Shown here piece after piece: positions 49,177 to 62,390 of a stretch of 64,000 nucleotides of DNA. The position numbers and the translations under genes were made by a program. The DNA lies in assembly GCF_002443255.2 (NCBI RefSeq), contig NW_019211455.1:25026479-25090478 (forward strand). Reading direction: 5' to 3'. This DNA is from Varroa destructor. Lineage: Eukaryota; Arthropoda; Arachnida; Mesostigmata; Varroidae. A model generated the notes under the pieces. That model did no database searches. It saw nothing but the letters and a program-made list of their open reading frames with translations, and was not told where the DNA came from. The number at the start of each line of letters is the position of its first letter. Within the stretch, counting starts at the first letter, position 1.

Positions 49177-52100
49177 CATTGTCATTGTTTCTGGACGTCG
49201 AAAGAAACGATGCCGACAACATTCTTTAGCGTCTTCACTTACGGTGATCGGCCCGTGATCTGCAGACGTACGGTTAGGAATAGATCAAGTCATGCTTTGA
49301 AAAACGCGCAAACAATTAGTATAACGCTGAGTATGGTGGTCGACGTAGAGCATTGCGATACTATGTATTCTGATGAACAAGATGTTGGCGTTTGAAGCAC
49401 AACTTCGACACTTGGTACGTTCATTATAAACTGAAGCATGTTATCATATGATGTTATAGAATCGACACAAACGATGGACTTCGACCCTATTGAACCGATG
49501 CTCTTCATATGGATTGTTTTCAAACAGCATTTGAATAATATCTTTATTGATACAAACGATTGTATGTGACACAGGCAAAAGAACAGTGTGTAGGAAGACA
49601 AGATCATATAGCGACGGAAGGCAAATTTGCCACACTTATGGAACCGCCTAAACTTACTCCATAAATATTTCTTTATTATGGAATTTAATAAAATATACAT
49701 TAGTTATGAAGAAAGGGCTAATAGTTTTGAGCTCAGAATATTAATGAATAAAGACCACTTTGCATACCGTGCACGTTTGGTGATCGAATAACGATGATGT
49801 ATAGCCCCAAGTCAGTAGGTAGCACCTGAGCAGACATCCGCGACACAGTCGTTTTGAGATATATGGCCTTACAGTTTCGCAGGCATTGAATCGATGCTTT
49901 CCGTGTCGCAACAACATAGAAATGTATAGAAGTTTATATGAAAAAATGGCTTCGTATAAACGACCATGGAACACCAAAGAGTCGTATTTACAAGAGACAC
50001 ATCAGTAAGGAACGCACTATTACCTCTGTAACCGGGATCAACAGCCTTGATCCTCAGCACTTCAAAATTTTTAACACTTCTACATTCTGAAAGGTATAAA
50101 CTATGCTCTAGAGGACAATAAGCGTCACTTACGTATTACGAATATTTAGCTTCGGGTAGGATGTCAAGTACGTAAACTACTTATAACAAAGAGACAACCC
50201 GATTGAAACACTTCAGAAGGAACAAGTGGCCGAAGACTCAGAAAGTTATCAACAGAACGTGACCTCACGACTAAGCAGGCTATAAGCCATCTTATTACGG
50301 TGAGCATACGCTTAAATGAAGCGGTTCTCAAGGCAGGATCCCGCGAGCCATGCTATCTATATAGGGCATCCCTTTGATCAAAATAAACGCAATGGAATAT
50401 TCTTGGCCCAGTCTTAAATTCTTCCTAACAATTTCGTGCAAATGGAACGACAGACAATGAATCCTAACGGTGGACGAAACTATACAGTTTATTATTGCAA
50501 ACATAATGCAACATGAATTCAACTAAGGTCCTTCGTATTGCAGTAGACAATTAAGCATTAGGAAACCCTTTTTATTTGTTTTGTAATCTTTTCACTAAAA
50601 GAAAAATCACACCATGACAATGATTTGCCATGAACAAACATTCTTTCCTCTTAGGTTTCTGAAATAAAAATAAAGAATATATTAAAAGTGTTTATTTTTC
50701 AATAATTTCAAGCAAGCGGATGATCGGGGACTGGAGATTAGGTCGACGGGCAGTACGAGACTTTTTCAGATTACAATAGAATCGTATGTGTTTTTTTTTC
50801 TTATTGGCAATTTATCGTCTAAAAGGTATATACAACGAACTACCGTCTGTTTTATGTCGATATCATTTGTGCTCGGGTCGGGTCAGCTCAGCTCGTAAAG
50901 CATGTCTCCATCAATTGATTAGAGCAGTAGATAGAGTTGCGGCTAGATAGTGAGTCAACAGTTATATCAGAAGTAGAGTAATACCTAGCGCACAAATCGT
51001 TCGACATGGGGAAAACGGTTAATATAACGGGCCTCATTTACGAAAAGAACTGTGTCGCGCGTTAGAAACAAGTAGGAATCCATATGACTACTTGAGTCCG
51101 CAAACGACAACAACAATCTGGGTAGCAGCCCTAGCTCTTTGCTTGACTTACACAGTACCGCCTCGATTCACTCTCTCGTCTTGTACAGCGTCCTATGCTA
51201 ACTGGATAATCATTTGTGTTTACCAAAAATCATCAACGAATATAGAAACGTGAATTAGAGTGAGACGAAGCATTACCTAGTCATTCATACGGCTGATTTT
51301 AATAACATACAGTTATGCGGACCTTCAATAGCTCATACATTCATCATAGAACGGCTCGTTGTAGACAAATAACAGAAGCGCCGTTCAATCGCATTATCGC
51401 TATTTATACGCACACCGTCTATAGTTCTCAGTTCAATGAACCCGGGTCTAAAACAAACCAGTTGTGGGACCACGAATTTACTTCGCAGCTTGTTACTCAC
51501 GGAAAATTATTCTATTCACTGCTGTTTTGCGTAGTCCTTCTCATAAAGTGCGGTTTCCGCAAATACAGTACGAATTCATGTTCTTCTCATTCACTTTGTT
51601 CGGCCACCCAATAGGATAGTCGGTAAACGACCGCCTTCCCTCCAGGTTTCACAAGGTAGAACAATGCATGCAGAGTAATTTGCTTCTTATGTTTTATCAA
51701 CATACCTACATACTCGTACAGCTCGAAATCACAGACAATGTAGCCAGTATCAACGAGTGATACGCCGAGGTTTCGCGAAGTCTTCGTGAGATCTTTTAAC
51801 AACTGGCTGAAATGCCGGCGGTTAAGAAATTTTGATTACGATAGTATTCCGGGACTCGGACATGGCGGCTTCTGCCTTAAGTGATGCTTCCGGTGTGTCA
51901 CCTGTTCGTCCCTTCACTGTCGTAGGTCTATCTCGCTGTCCATCGAGAAAGGATAAAAATAGCAAATGAAACCCAAATGAATCTTCAGGATCGTTCAAAT
52001 AGTCTTAAATTTTGGATAGGCCATGAAACACAGCTAAACTTCACGATGTAAAGCGTTTCGATCAACTTTCAGCCAATACAGTCGGTACGTTGAGTTGCTA

Positions 52101-52456
52101 TTTTCACTGCCTGCAGTGTCTTTTCGTTTCTATTTACCTTCTTCTAATTGTCGGCCAGGGGATTTCTTAGCGCGGTTCACTGGGAGCTATCATTGCAATA
52201 CTCGTATACGTATAGACGCTGACATACGAGAAGGAACTCAGCGGTCTGACCAAATCGCTATGTCTGGAAAACGAAAAATGTCCAATAAAATGTTTCCGCT
52301 TCCTAGATAAGAACAGGTCCCGCATTTGTTCTATAGACGCATATTGCAATATATTACTACCTGCCTAACCATACGATGAGTATTCAACTGTCAAAACATT
52401 AAAGCTAGTCCTATTGGTCACGAAGGAGATAGCGAGCCTGCGGTTTAAGGATTAGC

Positions 52457-52457
52457 G

Positions 52458-52492
<35 letters not shown>

Positions 52493-52510
52493 ACCTACCT
52501 ACCTACCTAC
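52457..52510. repeat. Compound microsatellite (GCCT)n(ACCT)n
   Basis: About eight to nine GCCT units pass directly into ACCT units, a point-mutation-derived compound array. On the other strand it reads (AGGC)n/(AGGT)n. Confidence 0.96.
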
Positions 52511-53356
52511 AAACTCGTTTGTCAGGAAACAATGTAACACGCTCTGTGGATGCAGTATGAAAAGAGTCTCGCTATTGAACGGATATATATATACATACAC
52601 ATACACTTATACATACGACTGACTGGTCGCCGCTGAGGTCTGGTGGCGCTAGTGAAAATGTTTGATATTACGACGGCCATTGCACAGGCTGGTTATGCAC
52701 TCTTGTGTCTGCATACTTAATTGGATAAATAAAAGTTAAACCCCGAAAGTGCTGCTACTGATAACTGAGGGATAGCAAACATACGAACTTTACGAACAAT
52801 AGGATGAAGTATAGAAACAGAGTGATTGTGGCCTCGTGCTGTACAACGCGCTTCGACCTCGGATTATACGTAAACGTCCCGTAAAAACGTTATCTTTTTA
52901 TCCACTAGCATCATCATCGTTCCGCCTATCCTGGTAGAGCATGGATATGCTCGCTGCTATGTTGACTGGACAGCTACAAAGGTAGGACCAGGACATGTGG
53001 AGGCGGCACGGACACAGGCGCTGCTTATTGAAAGAATGGCCTAAATTACAGACTTAGAGGAGCGGTTACGTGCATGTTTGTCTGTATCCACGAAACAGCA
53101 AGTCAGTCAGTTGCACTTAGAAGAGAATGTAGGGGAAGAGCAAACTACGACTAGCACCTGAAATTCGACCGAGCTTAGGTAAAAAAAAACACCCACATAC
53201 ACATGTGCTGCTGGTGCTAGTATGAAAAACTATTCTATTTTGGTGAGACTGTTCTATTATCAGTAGATATTAAAACATTCCTGACTATATACAGAAAGGA
53301 TGCCAGCATGCTGAAACGTCTAGTTGTGGGGAAAAGCATTTTTAGCGGTAGCCGCT

Positions 53357-53380
53357 ATATAAATATATATATATATATAT
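53357..53380. repeat. Short (TA)n tract
   Basis: About 24 bases, with one AAA interruption near its left end. Confidence 0.9.
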
Positions 53381-55608
53381 CGAATAATCAATGTTCGCAA
53401 CGAGCCTGGTCCGTAGTATACAAATGTGTTCGCCACTGATTTATCGGTTGATCTTATCCGTGCTGTTCTTGTATTTCCCCACAACGGTTCCTAAAGGACA
53501 TAGAGCACTTCGTAGAGGTTGTTCGAAGTCTAGCGTACAGGTTAGATATCTAGCTTGTACGCATAGATGCTAATTAACCATTCATCTGTAAGACGGAGTA
53601 ATTATCCTCACTGCTCGTGCCATGTCTTCGGTCGAATGGCGCTAATGCTTGTTTAATATCAATAGAGGCTACGATTACAGAAGCGCAGTTATCAATAAAT
53701 GTATAGGCCTTCGGACATGAATAGTTGTCCAGCAGGCGTCGCCGAGAGACCGACCTTGAAACGAATGCTTCAAGCTGTGTGAGTTTTAACGTATGCCCAG
53801 TTCATAGTTAACAATAAATTGCATCAAGTTGAAATTTTCCTCCGTGTTATATTCTCGTTCTTTCGATAACAGTTCCAAAAGCCAAAAAATGACCTTTCCT
53901 TTCTATTTTCTATTTCTTTCTCGGCATGAACCTTGCTAACGGGATCAAGTGCATCTGAAAACGTTTCAATTGGCCAACACGTCTAAAGATTTTATAAAGG
54001 TTTTAGTCTAAAAGTGTACGGGGACTATTGTAACGGTACGTTTTCAACCGGGCCACAAATCCAAGGCGAAATTAACGTCCTCTATGCTGTTTTGGAAAAT
54101 TTTGTGTTTGCCTAAGAGGTCGTTTAAAAGCGTCTGCGAGCGTCAACGCTCAATGCATTGTCTCGTACATGCAAAGAGAGCGAAGCGTTTGTTTCGCCAG
54201 GCTTCCTAGCTCTCCCATAGCCGATGGCGACAAAAGCGCCGACGAAATTGATATCTAGCCACAACCCGGTTCAGTCAAAGAGTCTCAACATTAACGTGCA
54301 CAACCCGTATGGTCATATTTGTCCTACCTGTCTCTCCCGGCGAGAAAAATAACATAGTATCTGAAAAAAGAGCCTGAACCATAGGCTTTCCGGGTTTCTC
54401 ATTGAATTACACTGCCATTGATGTTACTCTCGGCGCCGATGCAGGCCAAACTTGCCTAGTACCTTACAGCGAGTGGGTAATTGGCCGCGGACCCCTCCGA
54501 GACCGCGTTATATTGTCGGAGTCGTTCGGCGTATGTTTATCCATAGCGTTAGCCTTCCTAACCTAGGCTTTAGAAGCATCGTACTATGTCGTCAACTGGA
54601 GCGGGCAGCCCGAAAAAAAGGGAAGCACTCACTTTTGCACTCAGTCTTGAGCTCTAAATCCTCAATAAACTAAAACTTGACTTGGTACGGACTCTAACAG
54701 AATTATGACTCAGTGTAAAGATTCTAGAAAGTTATCAAAACCTAATGTTATAAACTGATGGTACTGTGATGAAAAGCCTACTTTTAAAAAGCGTTCATTG
54801 AACATAGTGATTTATGCTGAATTTAAATATATATTGACACAATTTAGTGAGGTACGCTCTGACTTCTCGTTGATACTAGCTAGCGGCATAAACAGAAAAG
54901 TTTTTTTTTAAGTTAATTTACACTCAACTCGTGCTTGAAGCATGGTACTCATTTGTCGATTCAATTATTCCTTCAGATCTTACCCAATGCGTCCTTTCCA
55001 TACGATGCCGGCTGATACTATGCTAAAAGTTTCATATTTGACAAAAGTAGCTTGTGATACTTATGTAGTAAGAGAGTGCTAGCCTAAAATAATAGGCCAA
55101 TTGCTGTGTACGCCAATAGAGAACCGATAGGCATGATTTTGTTCGTCTTAATTCACGTGCAGCGTATTTAGAAATAGTACAGTTCTATGCGCATGTACTA
55201 CATAAAATCGACATTTTTAATAATCACATCTAAAACCAATATATAGATGTAACAAAATTAACAGAGGTAATTTTTTTAATAGGTGCTTTTCGGTTCATTG
55301 CCTGTTCATATAGGGTTTTGAAAGCCTGTAGGCCTTCGTTTGACCCTGTCGAACTTTAAGTTTATCGTTGGGCATTCTCGTTGGAAGCTAGAGGACGAAA
55401 ATGATTTCAACAAAAGTGACGATTGCCGATATTTTAGCAACTTCATCGTTTATGTTAACGCCATTGCTCTTTAGGTGCGAATGGCAGCCAAGACCGCAAG
55501 ACACAACAATATACTCAAGAATGGATATTGAAGGCGCCGACTTTGCGTGTCTTCTGTGATTTATGAGACGCTGCGTGAAAAAATGCTGAGTGAAATACTT
55601 TGACAACT

Positions 55609-55632
55609 AGAGAGAGAGAGAGAGAGAGAGAG
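55609..55632. repeat. (AG)n microsatellite
   Basis: Twelve AG units, followed by TGAGTGA. Confidence 0.95.
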
Positions 55633-56336
55633 TGAGTGAAACTAGAGAGTAACTTTATCGAAACAAGTTTATTATTGCACGAAAAAAGGTCATCGCATAG
55701 GGTTAAACTAAGCATTTTCTACCTTGGACACTCTCCTCGATAATAAACTTGGCGATGTTAGTGCCAAGAAGCGTTGCGCCCTTTTTGGCAGACCTTGAAG
55801 GTTTCGTTTCATCTATGCGTGTACACGAATGCCAGGCAAGTCAAGCTTTCGATACTTATCACCCTATTACGGGCCTTCATATACTCACTCGTGTAATTAA
55901 GGGACCACAATCTAATAGAACCCATATTGGCTTGACCACAATTCACTGTGTCAGTTCACAGTTCCTCTAGTTATGCAGGAGACAGGTACTGGGTTTTATG
56001 GGGAATACTAACTGTTCAACAGATGAATAGGAAACGCGCAGGGAAGGGGTGTGTGTTATGGAGAACTTCCTATTTTTTTTTTTAATTATCGAAGAAATTC
56101 GAATTTGTCACTCGAAGTACATTTGGGACATCGTTTCCTTTTTATCCATCAAAATCCGCCTTCATGTCGTTGTCGTCGTTATCATAGATTATATAAGTTT
56201 ATTAAGCTTTTGTCGCTTTATATGGCTCACTTTGATTCATTCTATCTAAAATTTTAACCCATGTAACGGATATGCTACGCCCAGTGGAAGGCTGATGATG
56301 CCTATTTAGTTAGGAAGTGCGTTAGCCAAGCAAGAA

Positions 56337-56528
56337 ATGGCAGCACTGAAGATTTGCGGAGGCGGTGCGCAAGAAGTCGTAAATAGATCTCGTTTTTGTG
56401 CGAAAGTATGTAGGGCATTGGCAGTTTTCGGATTGTTAGGCCTTCGCTTCAATTTTATACAAGATACGAACCAGAGCGTTTGGCGAATATTTATGAGACA
56501 ACTATATAATTATACTACAGTATCATAA
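56337..56528 (+). CDS. 63-codon open frame with good start context, unrecognised
   Basis: An ATG in a good context (CAAGAAATGGC) opens a 63-codon frame ending in TAA. The product begins MAALKICGGGAQEVVNRSRF and has a short hydrophobic run (ALAVFGLLGLRFNF). It lies 1.2 kb upstream of the second F-BAR-like exon on the same strand and would be an intronic nested gene. No homologue was recognised. Chance is likely. Confidence 0.12.
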   Translation: MAALKICGGGAQEVVNRSRFCAKVCRALAVFGLLGLRFNFIQDTNQSVWRIFMRQLYNYTTVS

Positions 56529-57684
56529 CATGTTACACTATTTAAAGCGGCAAAAAATAAAAACTGTTTATTGTTGCGTGGATCGACTTATGCGTACTGA
56601 TGTTATGGAATAGCTATATGAGTTTGGCGGCTGCATCGCTTTTTTTTTGATAGGTTTTTGATTTATGATAGGTTCATGCGAACGACACGAACTGGTTTCT
56701 TTCCTCGAATCAGAACAAATAAAAAACACTAAGTACATGTTTCTCTCTCTCTGTTTTTTAGCTTCCCTTTCCTGCCGTACGACACTCGTATTGAAGCAAA
56801 GCAATCTAGACCGCACGAACCCCACACTCCAGTGTAAACACTTTTGCAACTAAAGACCACCTCATTGAAAACAGCACGAAATAGCTATTACAAAGATATT
56901 GAACTATAATACCCAGGGATAGTTAAAAACATATTTGCAACAACTAGTAAAAGGAAGTTACTATACAGAATTTCGCATAATAAAATACGGTCTGTCTTCG
57001 TATATATAGAGTCTATGTTTAAGAAAAGACCTTAAGGGATATAAGCAATTCGTGATCTCGCTGGAATAGATCTGATCCGAATAAAAATAACTCTGTGCTC
57101 TATTTCATAGCGCGAAATTTCCAAATAATTTGTAACAATGAACCGCATGATTTAATCTTTAACGCATACATACAGTACTATTCTGTAAAAAAAAAACATT
57201 TTTATTCATTCGTTATACGTTAATTTAACCGACGTGAAAAATACTAGATTTGCGTCATTAATAAAAAACATCCTCAGATAATTGACTGGACGATCGCTAT
57301 GAAGGCTTGTCGTCTGTTTAAGTCATTCGCTTACCCAATAGAATTTCTTCCTCAGTTGCAGCCTCATTTGAAACAGAAGTGCTTTTCACCATAGCGTACA
57401 CCATACTCCTTCCGCTTATCTTAAATAATGTAGACTTCGAAAATAAAACAAACGTTCCAGCCTGCGTTCTACAGAACGCGATACTTATACTTCGCGTCAA
57501 AAAGTTTAGAAAATGAAAGTTACCCCGTAGCCAATATGAAAGGCCGGAAAATCCTTCATTCATAAGGACGCTGTCACCTAGCTAAGCTTTACCGCAAACA
57601 CAGTTCTATGACTAACAAAAGGCTATCCTTTTTTTTTCTATTTTCATATTCACTGTAACTACGGCTTCGAACTCCACCGTACAG

Positions 57685-57907
57685 ACCGGCATACACGAGC
57701 AGCCTGTTCAATTGTTGGGAGATCCTGCTGCAGGAGGTCGAGGTCGATTCACAGGTGCACGGCGATATTGCACGTTCGCTCTCACAAAATGTGGGCGTGA
57801 TATTACTCGAGAAGACTTTCTTCCGGAAGATACAGTCGCGAAAAATTTTTCTCCACCGCGAGTCATTCGAGACCATTCTTACAAAAGCCGAAGAACTCTT
57901 AGCTAAG
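57685..57907 (+). CDS. Exon of the large F-BAR/FCH-like domain gene (second helix region)
   Basis: This 223-base exon lies between an acceptor (CTCCACCGTACAG) and a donor (GCTAAG|GTTTGT). Its first base completes the arginine codon left by the exon at 27191..27299. It then encodes 74 residues starting PAYTSSLFNCWEILLQEVEV, with a middle LLEKTFFRKIQSRKIFLHRE and an end SFETILTKAEELLAK. The Trp followed by amphipathic repeats, the RKxxxHRESxExxLxKAE pattern and the Lys-rich end match what I expect of the second helix of F-BAR domains, where basic residues face membrane. Codon third positions are GC-rich. It ends on a codon boundary, and the open frame persists only 17 codons past the donor. The gene is named only by domain; the family member is not identified. 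Confidence 0.82.
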
Positions 57908-58995
57908 GTTTGTATAAAGCCAACAGTAGGTAGTGTTTTTGCAGATGTGTTATTAGTTTAACAAAAAAAAAAACACCATACAGCAACATACGGTGCATAC
58001 GGAAACCTGCACAGCGAGCATTCGACCATGTAAGCTAGTATATGGCTTTCAAAAATCAACCTGGAAAATATGCGTACTATAAAAGTATTTTTAAAAATTA
58101 TTTAAAAAAATGTTCACTTGTTTTCGAGTCGGTATATAATCTGAAAATTCTTACCTATCCCAAATATTGTTAATTACATGTCCGGTGCCAGCATTCATTA
58201 GTTCTTCTATTTTATTTATATCCTCTACCACGTAGGACTTCTATAGGACAAACGTTTAAGGGTTAAAATTTTTAATAGTTTTTGATAATACGCACTGAAA
58301 ATGCGTAATAAATCTTTGCAAAAAAAACTCTTCATTCTAAAGAAGAATGCCATAAAGATGACATCGTGCTAATTTGAAGGTATGACGTCAAAGCTAACTT
58401 ATAGACCAGCCATGTTCCTTTAGTGATGTGCAGATCGTATGAAGGCTAGGGAAAGTGAATGACCTTTACAAGCTTTCCTTAAAACTACTGTTCCATGTGA
58501 AGGGAGAAACATGTTTAATCTTCTGTAAAGCCTTCATTACGAATAGGCATAATAAAAAAAAATACCCGACTGCCTTTTTTTTTTTACCTATAGAGCGCTA
58601 TAGTGATAAACCTGTGATAAACTTCACTTAAATATGCTTTTGGAAGTTGAGTCAAGGGGTCATTTCCGGCTAAACTTAAGGAGGGAAAGAAATATAGCGA
58701 AATTGATTGTTATTATTCTAGCATTTGGGAAAATATCCAAATAGGACTATGCAAATCATTGCAAGCAGCGAGAATATAGCTTGTTTAGATTATTAAAAAA
58801 AAAAACTTTTTATTTAAACACCTGGAAATTCGGCCAAATAGAAAAAAATGCTTTCAAAATCCAGTTTTTGTAAACAAGAAAGATAACTAAGTCAGCCGCA
58901 TGGAATCGTCATTTTTAAATATATTTCTACATATGTGTGTACGTATACAATTGGTTTCATGTCACAGAACTAAGCCTGGAAGTAGCATATCTGTC

Positions 58996-58998
<3 letters not shown>

Positions 58999-59034
<36 letters not shown>
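58999..59034. repeat. (AT)n microsatellite
   Basis: About 36 bases of AT repeat. Confidence 0.95.
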
Positions 59035-59037
<3 letters not shown>

Positions 59038-62000
59038 AGACAGATACTACTCTGAAAATTGCTGCAAAATCCTCAAAAAATTAACGATTTCAACATGAAT
59101 GTACTGAGATTTGAATGATGTGCTTTGATCGCTGGTTAGGGGGTAGCTTAGTTATAGGGCTCTTTTATTCGTTGTTGTCTCAGTCGTAGGAATTGCGTCT
59201 GCAAACGATACGGCCACCCCAGTGTTGAATTTCACTGAATAATAATAATACGAACCTAGATCAAAATGACCGTTTTTTTTTTGTAAAAAAGCGTTAATTG
59301 CGCTGATGCCATACATCAGATGCTCTTTCGCATGCCTATCAGTGAGCTCGCATTACTCGCTCGAAGCGCGAACCGCTGGCAGCTGTGCTCTCCTGTGATG
59401 AATATCGTGTGTTAATACTAGAGCCAACTTTGGAAGACAACTATTTCACAGTGAGGTAATATCGTTAACTCGATAAGTTGTCAGCCGTAATACATTCAGA
59501 GGACAAAAAATCGATTGGAATGTACGCTAGCAAGAAACCTTGAGCATGCACGAACAAAATATAACTTAAACTACGTACATTTCATTTCGTGCGCGTGTGG
59601 AAATCTATTGAGACATTCTGTAAATATTTCGTTTCCTTTTCTACTTTATTATTATTACATTTTGGAAACTTCCCCTTAAATGTTTTTCCAAAAATATTTA
59701 AAATCAACACAAAAGCAAAGGGTCTTAGACGAGACGATCGTTAGGCAACGTCGTGAGTATACGCTATATGAAACTATCATTAGAGGCTCCCGTCAATTGG
59801 AAGGACTGATGTGTGAACGATTGATTAGAATTAGAGATTTTACTCAGTAGTAAACCTTTTACCAACTTCGTTTTCCTTTACTAACCCATAAATGAACATG
59901 CATGCGCACGGAGTTTTTCTTTTCGTTCAGAGGAAACGAGCGTGTGCTTTTTCTTCTGGAGTCTATTGCTACCATTAGTCAGTGTATACTACTAGACGTG
60001 CTTTCAACGGCAGCGTTACGACAACAACCTGTTCTTCAATATGGTTGTTCAAGGCTCGTGCCACGCTGCTAGAAGCTGCAGGACCATGCAACTTAACTTT
60101 ACGCCCTCTGGCTGAGGATGAAGGAGCATACGGCAACTATCGCATGGAGTGAAACATGAATGGCCACTGTCTCATTCTTTTCGGGGGGAGGGGGAGGGGG
60201 GTCACCTTCCCCGTCCAACCCTATCATTGCATTGCTCCTTCCTTTTTTACTCTCGTTGTGCTTTTCTGCTGACAGCGTCGACATTAACAATATTGAAGGC
60301 GTTTGACTGTTTCGCAGGTTGTTTTACTTGTTCTGCCCGCCTTGCCGTCAGGCACGGCTATATGATCATAGAAAAAGGCACCAAAACGCCGAAACATCTC
60401 TCGATGTTTGAATTGAATAACGGCCTACAAAAGGACTCTGTAGAGCCCGCAGGGGACAATGAACAAGGACTGTGCTTTGACAGGGTAGGGAGCTACGCCT
60501 AACTGCCTACTTAGAGTACCTTGTTCTATTTACTTTCTGGGACACGACGATTATCGCAAACACAAACGCTTCGGTTCACAACAGTATTTTTATTTGGTAG
60601 AAGAAACGGCGCTTTTTTCATTTTGTCAGTAATGGTCGTAACCGTATCGGTACCAACAAGAAAGAGGGGAAGAAACCAACGGATACAGTTGAATGAGATA
60701 CGAATACGTGGAGAGGAAAAGAATTGAGCGAGCGGATAATGGTCTAGTCTATCGTATAAGGTCCGTTCGGGTGAATGAGATCCAACTTATCTGCTCTTCT
60801 ACTTTTCTCTTTTCGTCACCCTCATCATCACCGTCGGTTATTTGCTCTGCCGAAGGTAGGTCGCTGCTGTTCCTCTACCTGAACAATTAAGCCGTTAATT
60901 CGAAGCGATCTCATCTGGTGGTAACTAAGTGGCTTCAACTTATGGTGCCGCTGCTTGTTTTTCAACGATATCTAGCTGCAAAATCGGAAGCCCTTTGCCG
61001 GAGTGTCGTAGCAAAAAATGTGCGCGTACTGAGCCTTTAAGCTAGTTCTGGTGTATTAAGTATTGCTCTGTTACATCTGTTATTATAACTATACGCTACG
61101 CGACTCAAATGTTTGATAACAACACCATAGGTAGACTTGAAGGTGTACGATGGGATGGGGAGTGTACTGGTCGGCACAAGACGTTGAACATGGAGAAAAA
61201 AGCTTGACGAAAATCATGTACCACCATATGCTCAAATATGAAAGGTGCTACGTCATCCCATCTCAGGAGGGTTTGTTTACAGGAGTGGTAAAAACGTTAC
61301 TGGCTGTTCGCTGGCCATCAAGATTTAAGCCAATCCACAAATGGCGAGGACTCCCCTTTCCTACACCTTTTACTTCGGTTCTTATCAATCAATTTATTGA
61401 TTGAATAAGGAAGTTGAGCTGGAAAAAAGGGAACCTGAGAGCAGCAAGTAGGTAAGAGTTAAAGAACGTCTTGTTTTGTTTTGACCTTTAAGACTTAATG
61501 GCTATGATCTGTACGTAGCCTCCCCGTTCTCTTTCGCCGCAGAAAACAATGGATGATAGTGGCTAATATGTAACCAGTTCGTAAATAGAGGCAAATGCGT
61601 TTAAGGTAAAGTATTGAGACTGACCTTAGGGACACAGCAGTATTTATGGAGAATGCAGTTCATGGTAATCTTGAGTTATGGATAGAAATTTTAGCGTAAG
61701 ATAAACGGTTTTTTTTTTTAATCTAACTGCTTTATGGGAACGAGCAAATGTTCTCTCTACATAACAAAACTAGTCCTAGTATTATTACTGTTGTAATCTA
61801 TAATATCTACTACTAAGGTTTTCTGCAGCATAGAGAGGCTAATATGTTGTTACAAAAGCGGACAACACTGAAGAGAAAACACTTAACATTGCATCCATTC
61901 ACATGGTGACTAATGAGTTATATATCCATATATCAGCCCCTTCATCACCGACCATGTACCACGAGCCGCGGCCGCAGCGTGATGACAGTGTATGTGTACG

Positions 62001-62293
62001 TGCACGTTACCTTGATGACGGGATAGAAAAGGCGTTGGCTTTCTGGAAGTTGCTAGACTAAAGTAAATTATTGCTAAAGCTATAGAATATTTATTGCTTA
62101 CTAGCAACCTTCTATGATCTTTGTCCGAATGCCGCATCGATATGTAATATGGTATCGACTATTAAAAGATAATAAAGAAAAAAAAAACCCGCCAAGAACA
62201 ACAAGTGAAAATACAGATATACTTATCCGCTTTATTCATACGTTCATTCATCTCTGACCTGTATAGCTCGAGACTCTGACCACTGTCGTGCAG

Positions 62294-62390
62294 CACACGC
62301 AACAGGATTGTCGATTGAAAGGGGCTATGAAATCAATCGACAGGATTCGGCAGCTGTCTCAGGTGGTTCAGTCTGTATACACCTGTGCAG
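62294..62390 (+). CDS. Candidate next exon of the F-BAR-like gene
   Basis: This 97-base segment lies between an acceptor (CTGTCGTGCAG) and a near-consensus donor (CTGTGCAG|GTAAAT). It is open in phase 0, the phase left by the exon ending at 57907. It would encode 32 residues, HTQQDCRLKGAMKSIDRIRQ then LSQVVQSVYTCA, leaving one base. The sequence is helix-like and charged, which suits the middle of a helical domain, but it lacks any motif I can match. The donor is one of the best in the region. The phase match alone has a one-in-three chance of being coincidence. Confidence 0.33.

Larger units (their letters stand above)
27300..57684 (+). other. Large intron of the F-BAR-like gene (about 30.4 kb)
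   Basis: The interval is bounded by GTACGA at the 5' end and CACCGTACAG at the 3' end, with matching phase across it. It is mostly AT-rich non-coding DNA. The items I can point to (microsatellites, foldbacks, candidate nested coding segments) are listed separately. Stretches where I see nothing further include about 28.0-31.5, 32.1-35.5, 38.0-40.3, 41.4-42.0, 42.9-45.4, 45.5-48.2, 49.1-52.4 and 52.6-57.6 kb, apart from short unsupported open frames. Its length rules out a compact-genome organism. Confidence 0.75.

Noticed and set aside
49290..49700. 136-codon minus-strand frame
   Set aside because: It overlaps a plus-strand frame, has no motif or splice support, and has a length expected by chance.
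60149..60502. 117-codon plus-strand frame near 60.3 kb
   Set aside because: It is phase-incompatible with the preceding F-BAR-like exon, has G-rich low-complexity sequence at its start, and carries no recognisable motif.
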